A stretch of DNA of 11,412 nt from Phocaeicola_A sp963643925 (GTDB taxonomy: Bacteria; Bacteroidota; Bacteroidia; Bacteroidales; Bacteroidaceae). The DNA lies in contig CAVINS010000076.1 in assembly GCA_963643925.1 (NCBI GenBank), forward strand, positions 1 through 11,412, read 5' to 3'. Every line of letters begins with the position of its first letter. The stretch's first letter is position 1. Below the pieces are notes generated by a model. It did not search any database. It worked only from the letters and a program-made list of their open reading frames with translations, and had not been told where the DNA came from. The translations under genes and the position numbers were made by a program. Below are positions 1 to 7,092 of the stretch, piece after piece.

Positions 1-289
1 TGCGCGAACCGCCCACGGGCACATCAGGTTCGCTTAGCACAGGACTCACCAATGCGATGCTCTTAATGCCCAGGTTTACAATTTCCTTTTCGGGAATGAG
101 TGTGTTAACCACATAATAGAGCAGCGGACTATTCTCTGCATTCCCTTTATCATCCAGATATACCGTCCGCACCCGATCGCCGCAGTTGATGCGGTAGCAC
201 GGCATTGCCACCCAAAGCGTCAGCACCAGGCACACCCACATTGCCTTTATGCCATAAGGCTTGATGCGCTCTGACAATTTCTCTCGCAT
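1..289 (-). CDS. Unrecognised membrane-anchored protein, 3' end cut off by window edge
   Basis: I do not recognise this gene. The frame is open from an ATG at 289 to the left edge, giving 96 residues with the C-terminus missing. Residues 1-13 are charged (several Lys, Arg and Glu). Residues about 14-31 form one hydrophobic segment (WVCLVLTLWVAM), fitting a signal anchor or an uncleaved signal peptide with positive residues inside. The following part (CYRINCGDRVRTVYLDD and onward) is mixed polar and should lie in the periplasm. Two cysteines, C31 and C36, flank the end of the membrane segment. The start lies 6 nt after the stop of the 35-residue miniprotein, and a weak GGTAGGG precedes it, so it is almost certainly co-transcribed and possibly translationally coupled. 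Its frame statistics and its operon position behind a DUF4846 gene support it being real. No function is assigned. Confidence 0.72.
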   Translation of the reverse strand, partial: MREKLSERIKPYGIKAMWVCLVLTLWVAMPCYRINCGDRVRTVYLDDKGNAENSPLLYYVVNTLIPEKEIVNLGIKSIALVSPVLSEPDVPVGGSR

Positions 290-295
290 TTTTCC

Positions 296-403
296 CTACC
301 ATACCAAGGCGAGAAGCATCACAATGAGTGTTTTGTAGAACAGTGTGGCGACAAACATCCACGCCAGTAAGAGCAGAACCGTAAAAAATATTCGTTTCTT
401 CAT
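296..403 (-). CDS. 35-residue hydrophobic miniprotein
   Basis: A short open frame of 35 codons plus TAG. It begins with three basic residues (MKKR) and then is almost wholly hydrophobic: residues 5-22 and 26-35 are rich in Leu, Val, Phe and Trp, with a YKT break at 23-25. It would make one long or two short membrane segments. It fits exactly between its neighbours, starting 20 nt after the DUF4846 stop and ending 6 nt before the next start. That spacing is the main argument that it is translated. There is no strong Shine-Dalgarno sequence, as is usual in Bacteroidota. It is too short for routine gene finding. I do not recognise a family; small inner-membrane proteins in such positions are often accessory subunits of a neighbouring membrane complex, but this is inference. 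Confidence 0.5.
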   Translation of the reverse strand: MKKRIFFTVLLLLAWMFVATLFYKTLIVMLLALVW

Positions 404-423
404 AATATCATTGGAGTTAACAG

Positions 424-1180
424 TTAGTAATGTCTCAGCTCATTCTTTCCGAAATGGAGCACGGATACCCGTAATGTACTCTCATCTCCATTGAAGAAGA
501 ACCAGGGATTCTCCAAAGGATTGAGGTTTCTCACGATATGCAGCTCATGGGCAGGCGTGTTGTCTTCTGCACACATGATGGCAACCTTCTTGCCTTTCCT
601 TGCCACATCAATAACTATCAATGCGTGTCCCATTCCCTTAATTTTTCTTGCAGGATAAACCAACACATCGCCAGGTTGTACCTCGCTTATAGGACGCGGT
701 TTAGTCTCACGTATAACCGAGAACGTACTGTAAACGCCATAGGCATGCTTCAGGAATTTCTCCAGTGCCGAACGCGAACTGCCGCCATGATATTCAGCAT
801 ATTGCCGTTCACGTCTTGGAAACGAATTTTCGAATAGTGTCTCTGACAGAACAGATATTCCGCTCTCACTCTCATAGTCATGTCGGCACATTGCTCTGAG
901 TTGCTGAGCATCGGCAAGTCAATCACGCTGGCAGAAAGGAACTGAAAGCGTGCGTCACCACCAGTAAAGAGCTGCACCTTGCTACCACGTTTCTTCAACG
1001 GCAGTTTGCGCATGAAATCCGCATAACTTCCTTCCCTCTCGTGTAGCCCATAGGTGCAGAAATGTCACCAACTGTTTTGGCATTCCACGGATTGCTTGTC
1101 CGTGAATACCACCACACGCTGCCTGCAGCAACAATGCCTAGCAGAATCAAAACAGCAATTACTTTCAATACGTTCTTCAT
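424..1180 (-). pseudogene. DUF4846 family protein, broken by two -1 frameshifts
   Basis: Three consecutive reading frames together give one recognisable DUF4846 protein of about 252 residues. Frame one (from ATG at 1180) encodes an N-terminal membrane anchor or signal (MKNVLKVIAVLILLGIVAAG) and a segment ending PMGYTR. Frame two (about 1031-792) carries the core YADFMRKLPLKKRGSKVQL, the SVIDLPM segment and EQCADMTMRVRAEYLF. Frame three (about 791-424) carries HGGSSRSALEKFLKHAYG, a KPRPISEVQPGDVLVYP segment and GHALIVIDVA, then ends ELRHY. One base is missing near 1031-1042 and another near 791/792; restoring one base at each makes a continuous protein. The function of DUF4846 is unknown; the conserved late segment resembles NlpC/P60-like layouts only loosely, and I do not claim an enzyme. 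A good promoter lies 24 nt upstream. The breaks may be genuine decay or sequencing error. Confidence 0.8.
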
Positions 1181-1203
1181 ATCTTTTTTCGTTTTTGATG
1201 ATG

Positions 1204-1235
1204 CAAAGTTAAGGTGACAAACTTACTTGCAGAAA
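1204..1235 (-). promoter_or_regulatory. Bacteroidota promoter for the DUF4846 operon
   Basis: On the minus strand a -7 box TAACTTTG (1211-1204) is preceded by exactly 20 nt and a -33 element TTTC (1235-1232). This matches the known Bacteroidota primary-sigma consensus TTTG-N19-21-TAnnTTTG except for one base of the -33 box. Transcription would start around 1197, leaving a leader of under 20 nt before the ATG at 1180. Confidence 0.7.
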
Positions 1236-1250
1236 ATTTTATCGCTTGTT

Positions 1251-1281
1251 TGTATGAAATGGTAGGATGGATGTATGAAAT
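1251..1281. repeat. Two phased 10-bp direct repeats upstream of the DUF4846 promoter
   Basis: TGTATGAAAT occurs at 1251-1260 and again, perfectly, at 1272-1281 (plus-strand reading). The start-to-start distance is 21 bp, two helical turns, so both copies face the same side of the DNA. They lie roughly 55 and 75 bp upstream of the predicted start site, a usual place for an activator. No regulator gene is nearby. Confidence 0.45.
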
Positions 1282-1300
1282 CTATTATTCCCTACATATA

Positions 1301-1315
1301 TCCTATTGTATAGGA
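1301..1315 (-). terminator. Weak hairpin downstream of the sulfatase maturase
   Basis: TCCTAT and ATAGGA form a 6-bp stem with a 3-nt loop, 45 nt after the stop codon of the maturase. The stem is AT-rich and no T tract follows it, so it is a poor intrinsic terminator. It may help end or stabilise the upstream transcript. Confidence 0.25.
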
Positions 1316-1359
1316 GCCATTCCACTTGTCGGAAAGGACAACTCTGTGCTTGCGGCGAT

Positions 1360-2499
1360 TCACAATTGGCGTTTCATCCATTCCATGTAGGGAGTGGCGT
1401 GGGCGAAGAACTGTCGGTAGCCTTGGCAGAGCCAATTGAGGCCAGACTCTCCGTAGCGGTCGGTGAGTATGCGGTTTTTGGGACATTCGCCGTGGCAAGC
1501 GAAGAGGTATTCACACTCTCGGCACTCACGGGGCAACAGTTGGCTCTTCTTCCGAGAAAAATCCTTCTGGCGTGCGCCGTATAGTAGCGACACGAGCGGG
1601 GTGCGGAGCACATTTCCCACTTTGTATTCGGGGAAGGGAAAATGGTCGCAACAGTAGATGTCGCCGTTTGACTCCATGATGCCGATGTTGCCGCACTCCT
1701 TGGCGTAGACGCAGATGCCGGGAGCTTGTCCCACCCAGTTGGCAAGGATGCAGTCGAAGGTCTCCACGTAGTATTCCCCGCGGTCGTGCTCTACCCACTC
1801 GTCGAATATCGTGCAGAGGAAATCTCCCCATTCGCGGGCGGTGATGCTCTCCGGGGTCATAGTGCCGTCCGATTGCCGCTCCACGATGGGCGACAGCTGG
1901 ATGTAGTGTGCGCCGATGCTTTTGAAGAATCGGTAAAATTCGATGGGATGATGCACGTTGAAGGCATTTACCGTGGCCATGGCGTTCCATTCGATGCCGT
2001 AGCGCGACAACAAACCGATGCCGCGCATCACCCGGTGCCACGATGGGGCGCCGTCGGTCGCACACCGATAGTGGTCGTGCATGGCTTCCGTTCCGTCGAT
2101 GGAAATGCCCACCAGGAAGTTGTTGCGTTTGAGGAAGCTGCACCACTCGTCGGTCAGCAGTGTGCCGTTGGTCTGAATGACGTTGAAGAAGGGTCGCCCG
2201 TTGGCGTACTTCCGTTGCAGGCGGACGGCATTCTCGTAGAAGGAGACGGGCAGGAGGAGCGGTTCGCCGCCGTGCCATGTGAAGGGCACTTCCCCTCCCG
2301 TCTGCATGTTGAAATACTCGCTGATGAATCGCTCGAGCAATTGGTCCGTCATGCGTGGTGCCGTGTTGGGCGTGGTGAGGTAGTAGCAGTAGTCGCACGC
2401 CAGATTGCACCTCGCCCCTACAGGCTTGAGCATGATGCTGAACGGAATGCTGAATGGCGCGATGGTCAGAGCCTGTGTGTGGCGGTCGGCGTCAGTCAT
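1360..2499 (-). CDS. Anaerobic sulfatase-maturating enzyme (radical SAM/SPASM)
   Basis: This 379-residue protein is an anSME, a cytoplasmic radical SAM enzyme. Known members oxidise the active-site Ser or Cys of a sulfatase to C-alpha-formylglycine before export. The radical SAM motif CNLACDYC places the [4Fe-4S] ligands at C31, C35 and C38. TWHGGEP (74-80) is the SAM-binding GGE motif, and QTNGTLL and GISIDG follow at the expected places. The C-terminal SPASM region (from about 263) holds C263, C269, C283/C284, C326, C329, C335, C339 and C358, enough for two auxiliary clusters. D285 directly after C284 matches the proposed catalytic Asp of characterised anSMEs. The N-terminal IMLKPVG just before the first Cys is typical. 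The start overlaps the sulfatase stop by 8 nt, implying translational coupling and pointing to that sulfatase as its main client. Length is normal; no defects are seen. Confidence 0.93.
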   Translation of the reverse strand: MTDADRHTQALTIAPFSIPFSIMLKPVGARCNLACDYCYYLTTPNTAPRMTDQLLERFISEYFNMQTGGEVPFTWHGGEPLLLPVSFYENAVRLQRKYANGRPFFNVIQTNGTLLTDEWCSFLKRNNFLVGISIDGTEAMHDHYRCATDGAPSWHRVMRGIGLLSRYGIEWNAMATVNAFNVHHPIEFYRFFKSIGAHYIQLSPIVERQSDGTMTPESITAREWGDFLCTIFDEWVEHDRGEYYVETFDCILANWVGQAPGICVYAKECGNIGIMESNGDIYCCDHFPFPEYKVGNVLRTPLVSLLYGARQKDFSRKKSQLLPRECRECEYLFACHGECPKNRILTDRYGESGLNWLCQGYRQFFAHATPYMEWMKRQL

Positions 2500-3925
2500 C
2501 TTCCAAAGGCCAATAAGGTGAAGGGGTGCGGGCTGCTTTCATCTCACGGTCGAACTGCTCCACCATCTCGGGGTGTTCCGTTGCGAGGTTGTGACTCTCC
2601 GTTGGGTCCTCGCGCAGGTTATAGAGCTCGAGCGGAGCGCCCTTGGTGATGGTGACACACTTCCAGTCACCCTTTCGGGCGGCGCGCTGCTTGCCTGGGA
2701 ACTCCCAGTAGAGGAGACGGTCGTCGGTGTTGATAGGGGTGCCGTCGGCGTAGGACGTGTTGCCGTAGAAGAGCGGCAGGATGTTGATGCCGCTGTATCC
2801 GTTGGGCAGGGTCTCCTCGGCTCCGGCTATGGCGGCGAAGGTGGGCATCACGTCGGGGAAATAGATGATGTTGTCCAGTGTCTGCGAGGGCACTTTGCCG
2901 GGTTGGTTGACGATGAACGGCACTCGGATGCCGCCTTCGTAGAGCTGTGCTTTGCGTCCGCGCAGGCCGGCGTTGCAGTTGAAGAGCTTCAGTGGAGCCT
3001 GAATAGCGGCGCCGTTGTCGGAGGCGAAGATGATGAGCGTGCTCTCGCGCAGGTGCAGTTTCTCGAGCGTGTCGAGCAGGCGGCCGATGGCTGCGTCCAT
3101 GTGTGTGACGAGCGAGGCGTAGCGCTTGTCGTTCATCTCCCACGTCTCGTCGTCGTACCACGACGTGTTCTCTATGATGTACGGCTCGTGGGGAGCGTCG
3201 AAGGCGAGGTAGAGGAAGAAGGGGTTCTTGCGGTTGCGCTTTATGAAACGGATGGCATCGTCGGTGGAGATGTCCGTGTTGTGGCGCACGCGCTTGTCGT
3301 GCTCATTGGCCTTGATGTGGATGAGCCGGTCGTTGTCGAAGCGGTTGTACGGATAGTAATAGGGTGAGTTCGAGTCGACTGTGCTGATGAGCCATCCGTG
3401 GAATTCGTCGAAGCCGCGGTAGATGGGCGAAGCCTTTGGGTCGTAGCCGTCCAGGTGCCATTTGTTCACCAGACACGTCTTGTAGCCTGCCGAGCCGAGC
3501 ACAGTGGCGAGTGTGGTGTCGGTCGGGAGGATATTGGCGCGCCGCACGATGGAGGTGTCGCCCCTGGGCGAAATCTTGAGTCCGGTGAGTCCGCCAGCCG
3601 TGCAGGTGTTGTCGCGGATGGTGGTGTTGCCAGTGTTCTTGCCCGTCAGTAGGGAGCAGCGCGACGGCGAGCTGATGCCCGATCCGGCGTAGCTCTGTGT
3701 GAAGCGTGTGCCGGTCTGCGCCAGACGGTCGATGTTGGGTGTGCGGATGCAACGGCTGCCGTAGCAGGAGAGGTCGCCCATGCCGAGGTCATCGGCCAGG
3801 ATGAAGATGATATTGGGGCGGTCGGGCGTTGCTTTTGATTCATCGTCGTTGTTGGTGTTTGCGCTCACCGTAGAGGGCAGTAGTGTTGCGAACAGACTGC
3901 TATAGAATAGACAATTACGTTTCAT
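2492..3925 (-). CDS. Exported Ser-type sulfatase (S1 family)
   Basis: A 477-residue formylglycine-dependent sulfatase, expected to hydrolyse sulfate esters from a glycan in the periplasm. A signal peptide spans about residues 1-22 with likely cleavage after VSA. The signature S-S-P-S-R (85-89), followed by CSLLTGK, has serine at position 85 where formylglycine is made, so this is a Ser-type enzyme that needs an anSME. Metal ligands are D45 and D46 (ILADDLG) and D303 and N304 (SDNG). Other expected active-site residues are R89, K155 and H157 (NKWHLDG), H246 (APHEP) and K325 (LRGRK). The late DVMPTFAAIAGA segment is also typical. A perfect promoter lies 32 nt upstream, and the maturase gene overlaps its 3' end. 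The substrate (galactose, GalNAc, GlcNAc, fucose or other) cannot be read from the sequence. Confidence 0.93.
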   Translation of the reverse strand: MKRNCLFYSSLFATLLPSTVSANTNNDDESKATPDRPNIIFILADDLGMGDLSCYGSRCIRTPNIDRLAQTGTRFTQSYAGSGISSPSRCSLLTGKNTGNTTIRDNTCTAGGLTGLKISPRGDTSIVRRANILPTDTTLATVLGSAGYKTCLVNKWHLDGYDPKASPIYRGFDEFHGWLISTVDSNSPYYYPYNRFDNDRLIHIKANEHDKRVRHNTDISTDDAIRFIKRNRKNPFFLYLAFDAPHEPYIIENTSWYDDETWEMNDKRYASLVTHMDAAIGRLLDTLEKLHLRESTLIIFASDNGAAIQAPLKLFNCNAGLRGRKAQLYEGGIRVPFIVNQPGKVPSQTLDNIIYFPDVMPTFAAIAGAEETLPNGYSGINILPLFYGNTSYADGTPINTDDRLLYWEFPGKQRAARKGDWKCVTITKGAPLELYNLREDPTESHNLATEHPEMVEQFDREMKAARTPSPYWPLEDD

Positions 3926-3956
3926 CTTCAGATGTTTTTCATGTTTTACTTGTATG

Positions 3957-3988
3957 CAAAGTTAGTGATGTGTCGTGAAACCTCCAAA
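3957..3988 (-). promoter_or_regulatory. Promoter for the sulfatase/maturase operon
   Basis: The minus strand reads TTTG (3988-3985), 20 nt, TAACTTTG (3964-3957), a perfect match to the Bacteroidota consensus. The start site should be near 3950, giving a leader of about 25 nt. A 5-bp inverted repeat (CCTCC at 3981-3985, GGAGG at 3994-3998 on the plus strand, 8-nt loop) overlaps the -33 element. Confidence 0.8.
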
Positions 3989-4041
3989 TGTAGGGAGGCC
4001 TTTCCTTGGCGCAGCGGTCAACGTTGTGCGTCATTCCCGAC

Positions 4042-4713
4042 TCACATCGCCCTCCAAAATTTGATGGGTAGGGTGATGTTGCTCACCTCCCTTGCAACCT
4101 CAAATAGCGGGGCGATGTCCTGGGGCTCGAAGCCGGCGATGTCGCATCCGATGGGGGCAACGAGGAAACGCGTTTTCGGATGCTGTGTGGCGTACTGGAT
4201 GAAGCCATTCACATAGGGGCGAATAGTGTCTACGCCACCTTGCATGGTGGGAATGGCGTATGACAGTCCTTGCGGACCCACGCCTTTCCCTGTCTCCGCT
4301 CCGAACATCTTCAAAGCCCTGCTTGCCGTGTCGCCGGCATGGATGCCTGCCAGATTCGTGCTGAATACGAATATCTCGTAGGGCCTGAGCGAACGGACGA
4401 GGCGTGGGGTGATGCGCTTGCGGTCCACATAGTACGATGGTCTCGACGGCACGGAATCGTTGGCTGCTGGCTCGGTCGCAGGTGCCTGGGTAGCGTCTTC
4501 GGTGTCTGAAGCCGGGCGGCCGGAAATGCTGGCAACCGGCTCGTCTGTGGAATCCCCAATGAAGTCTTCGAGATTGGACTCTCTGTTGTGGGGAAGACCG
4601 ATACCGATAGACCGATGGACAGAGAGCTTCCCGTGCGATACTTCACTGGAAGCGTCTTCATCGGTAACGTATCTGTTGTTTTCGAGCGCCGACGTGCAGA
4701 TGCCACCCGGCAT
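4042..4713 (-). CDS. A1S_2505-type domain protein, probable C-terminal half of a frameshifted fusion
   Basis: The frame encodes up to 223 residues from an ATG at 4713. Residues 1-95 are a low-complexity acidic/polar linker rich in Ser, Glu, Asp, Pro and Thr. Residues about 101-220 are the domain called A1S_2505 phage non-structural protein: IFVFSTNLAG (114-123), GPQGLSYAIPTMQGG (146-160) and IGCDIAGF (188-195), ending near LPIKFW. The biochemical role is not known to me. In typical relatives, from memory, the first motif continues into a Gly-rich HGxGAA; here it reads HAGDTA, a notable divergence. The frame stays open upstream of 4713 and reads KASYRMPGG, which joins smoothly to the upstream HTH protein if one base is restored at 4726-4730. 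I therefore think 4713 is an internal Met, not the native start. It ends 54 nt before the sulfatase promoter. Confidence 0.68.
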   Translation of the reverse strand: MPGGICTSALENNRYVTDEDASSEVSHGKLSVHRSIGIGLPHNRESNLEDFIGDSTDEPVASISGRPASDTEDATQAPATEPAANDSVPSRPSYYVDRKRITPRLVRSLRPYEIFVFSTNLAGIHAGDTASRALKMFGAETGKGVGPQGLSYAIPTMQGGVDTIRPYVNGFIQYATQHPKTRFLVAPIGCDIAGFEPQDIAPLFEVAREVSNITLPIKFWRAM

Positions 4714-4725
4714 CCTGTAGCTTGC

Positions 4726-5296
4726 CTTCCATAGTAGAACCCCGACCCGTAGTTTTCGATGACGAAGGGAACCACCACTTCGTTCATCATCTTCTTGTAG
4801 CGCTGGTTGACGGCAGCGGGTGTCAGACCCAGTCGCTCAGCCACATCTTTCTGTTTGAATCCCAGGTAGAAGATGCTGCGGGCGATTTCCGTCATCGTGT
4901 GGTTCTTGTAGTGGTAGGACACCGCGTCGGTTATCTGCTGCATCATGTCATCCTCGCGGTCGGTGGAGCGCAGATAGTCAAGCACCGCGTCCGACACCTC
5001 CGCGGTCTGGTGCTCAAATTCCTTGTTGTAAGCCTTCAGCGCATCGAGCACCACGAAGTGGAACCTCTGTATCATCCACGATGAGAGCTTCTGCTCTGCC
5101 GGCTTGTCGAGCAGTGGCTTGAACTCGTGCACCAACAACTGGATGTAATACTCGTGGGCCAGTGAGTAGAAGTCCATCCCTGTCTTTTGGGAGAGTTGGT
5201 AGCGGTGGTCGAAGATGTTGTAGGCCTTGCGGCAGTAGTGTGATAGAAAATCCGGATGGCGCAAGCTTTGGTCGCGAAGACCTCGGTCGGTGTCAT
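4726..5296 (-). pseudogene. Sigma-70 region-4-like HTH protein, probable N-terminal half of the same fusion
   Basis: A helical protein of about 180 residues from a TTG at 5264. HPDFLSHYCRKAYNIFDHRY and DFYSLAHEYYIQLLV form the first helices, followed by KLSSWMIQRFHFVVLDALKAYN. The region ends in a helix-turn-helix, QKDVAERLGLTPAAVNQRYK (138-157), of sigma-70 region 4/LuxR type, preceded by MTEIARSIFYLGF. The TTG start is doubtful. An ATG at 5296 opens MTPTEVFATKA in another frame, which would join as KALRHPDF if one T were restored at 5263/5264. Downstream, the frame is meaningful to ENYGSGFYYG (near 4731) and then becomes Arg/Ser/Pro-rich nonsense. Restoring one A in the GGAAG at 4726-4730 continues it into the A1S_2505 half as YGKASYRMPGG. 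The intact gene would encode about 418 residues. It may be a DNA-binding regulator, but no sigma region 2 is evident. Confidence 0.65.
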
Positions 5297-5384
5297 CCGG
5301 ATTACTATTTTATATTATGTCGCTTGTCTCTCCCGAAGATGGTGAGTTGCCGGCTTTCTGAGGTCGGCGGAACAGAGTCGGCGG

Positions 5385-7058
5385 TTACTTCTCCACACGG
5401 TACCAATCCACGTCGGCCCAGCCGCCATCGTTTATCACGATGTGGGGACGGGTGCAGAACACACCGGTCTTGGCGCCTATCCATGTGCCTTCGCGCACCT
5501 GGAACTTGTTGCCCAGTGCCTGGTACTTCTTTCCGTCGATGCTGTAGCTGAACTCGCAGTATACCAACTGGTCGCTACCGCCTTCGCTCTCTTTAATGTT
5601 CTTGTTGGTGGCGTAGATCTTGGCCTTCAGGTAGACGGTTTTGTCCGTCAGCTTCACGGAGGCGTTCACGGCCTCTTTCCCGCCGCGGTCGGCTTTGTTG
5701 CACTCCACCTGCGACAGAACGATGCCCTCTTTGGTGTTCTCCATCACCAGGGCGGCATAGTCTCTACCCATCACTACGAGGCCGGAGCGTTCACCCACAT
5801 ACTTGTCGGTCGGCTTGAAGGTAATCTTCGTGCTGATGGTCTGCGACGGAGCTGTCAGTTTCTGAAGCAGCAGGTTTGGCACGTTCCACAGGCTGACGTA
5901 ATCCTCGGGCACGGGGTAGCTGTAGAGGCGCAGCAGGCTCTTGTCGCCGGCGCAGTAGAACCACTTCTCGTTGATGTTGGCGTGCCATTGCCACTGCAAG
6001 CCGATGGCGTAGCCGTCGAACTCGTCGCTCTCCTGCGGGGTGCAGATGGGGTAGGTTTGTCCCACGTTGGGTTTCTTGTATTTCAGCACCGGCTCGCCGC
6101 ATCCGTCGCCATCCTTGTCGATGCCGATGACAGGCCAGTCGTTTACCCACTTCATGGGTTGCAGGTGCACCAGACGGCCGTATGCGCCCACGTCCTGGAA
6201 GTGCATAAACCAGTCTTCGCCCGTCGGGGTGTCCACCCATCCGCCTTGGTGAGGACCATTGATGGGGCTCTTGCCTTGGGCCATCACGGTCTTCTCCTCG
6301 TAGGGCCCGTAGACGTTTTTCGAGCGCAGCACCAGTTGCCAACCGGTAGCCACGCCGCCGGCGGGGAGGAAGATGTAGTAGTATCCGTTGTGCTTATAGA
6401 ACTTCGGACCTTCGCAGGTTTGGTGTCCTTCGTGACCGTCGAAGATGATGCGCGACTGGGTGATGGCTTTCGTGGCCGTTTCGTTGAGCTCGCAGATGGC
6501 GATTACGCTCTTCAGCTGTGCGCGGCTGCCGGCGTAGGCGTGTACCATGTAGACTTTGCCGTCCTCGTCCCACAGGGGGCAGGTGTCGATGATGCCTTTA
6601 CCCTCTTTTACCAGCACGGGTTCGCTCCACGGGCCTTTCACGTCCTTGGCCTTCACCATGAAGACGCCCTGGTCGGGGTCGCCCCAGAAGATGTAGAACT
6701 CGCCGTTGTGATGGCGGATGCTGGGTGCCCACACGCGGTTGCCGTGCTCGGGGCGTGGGTCATCGACAGGCGGCAGAGCGTAGCGTACGGCGGCGCCGGC
6801 GAAGCTCCAGTTGACGAGGTCCTTCGAGTGTAGAATCGGCAGGCCGGGCAGGCAGCCGAAGCTCGAGGCGGTGAGGTAATAGTCGTCACCCACGCGGCAC
6901 ACGTCCGGGTCGGAATAGTCGGCGTAGAGGACGGGGTTTTTGTATTGTCCGTTACCTAGGTCGGGTACCCACACTTTGGATACGTAGTTGTCTTGTGCGC
7001 TGGTGCCTTGCCAGGCGAACAGGGCGCACAGGGCCAAAGCCATAGTTGCTTTTTTCAT
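5385..7058 (-). CDS. Exported GH43 beta-xylosidase/alpha-L-arabinofuranosidase-type glycosidase
   Basis: A 557-residue glycoside hydrolase of family 43, with a signal peptide ending near TSAQ (residue 22) and so probably periplasmic. The five-bladed propeller begins about residue 40 with KNPVLYADYSDPDVCRVGDD. The catalytic triad can be placed: general base D50 (YSDPD), pKa modulator D158 (IIDTCPLWDEDG) and general acid E216 (TCEGPKF). HSKDLVNW and RVWAPSI are also classic GH43 segments. From about residue 345 (ESDEFDG) a beta-sandwich of the GH43 C-terminal concanavalin-like type follows, ending WADVDWYRVEK. The arrangement resembles subfamily 12, but I could not test that. Whether it prefers arabinofuranose or xylose is open. 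It follows the DUF4861 gene by 34 nt with no promoter between, so they form one operon. Full length, with no defects. Confidence 0.92.
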   Translation of the reverse strand: MKKATMALALCALFAWQGTSAQDNYVSKVWVPDLGNGQYKNPVLYADYSDPDVCRVGDDYYLTASSFGCLPGLPILHSKDLVNWSFAGAAVRYALPPVDDPRPEHGNRVWAPSIRHHNGEFYIFWGDPDQGVFMVKAKDVKGPWSEPVLVKEGKGIIDTCPLWDEDGKVYMVHAYAGSRAQLKSVIAICELNETATKAITQSRIIFDGHEGHQTCEGPKFYKHNGYYYIFLPAGGVATGWQLVLRSKNVYGPYEEKTVMAQGKSPINGPHQGGWVDTPTGEDWFMHFQDVGAYGRLVHLQPMKWVNDWPVIGIDKDGDGCGEPVLKYKKPNVGQTYPICTPQESDEFDGYAIGLQWQWHANINEKWFYCAGDKSLLRLYSYPVPEDYVSLWNVPNLLLQKLTAPSQTISTKITFKPTDKYVGERSGLVVMGRDYAALVMENTKEGIVLSQVECNKADRGGKEAVNASVKLTDKTVYLKAKIYATNKNIKESEGGSDQLVYCEFSYSIDGKKYQALGNKFQVREGTWIGAKTGVFCTRPHIVINDGGWADVDWYRVEK

Positions 7059-7092
7059 CTGTTCAATATATTTTTGTAGTAGAATAATTGGT

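Noticed and set aside
1726..2649. Plus-strand open frame of 307 codons opposite the maturase and the end of the sulfatase
   Set aside because: Antisense shadow; it runs across two real minus-strand genes and has no family motifs.
2573..3367. Plus-strand open frame of 264 codons opposite the sulfatase
   Set aside because: Antisense shadow, with a repetitive Val/Glu/Gly composition typical of reversed coding DNA.
5297..5384. Direct repeat GTCGGCGG, twice, after the GH43 stop
   Set aside because: Only 8 bp and G+C-rich; no stem with a T tract and no promoter boxes. Likely chance.
5442..6833. Long plus-strand open frame (463 codons) opposite the GH43 gene
   Set aside because: It is the antisense shadow of a G+C-rich gene whose catalytic motifs are clear on the minus strand. 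The antisense product is Val/His/Leu/Gly-rich with no recognisable domain.
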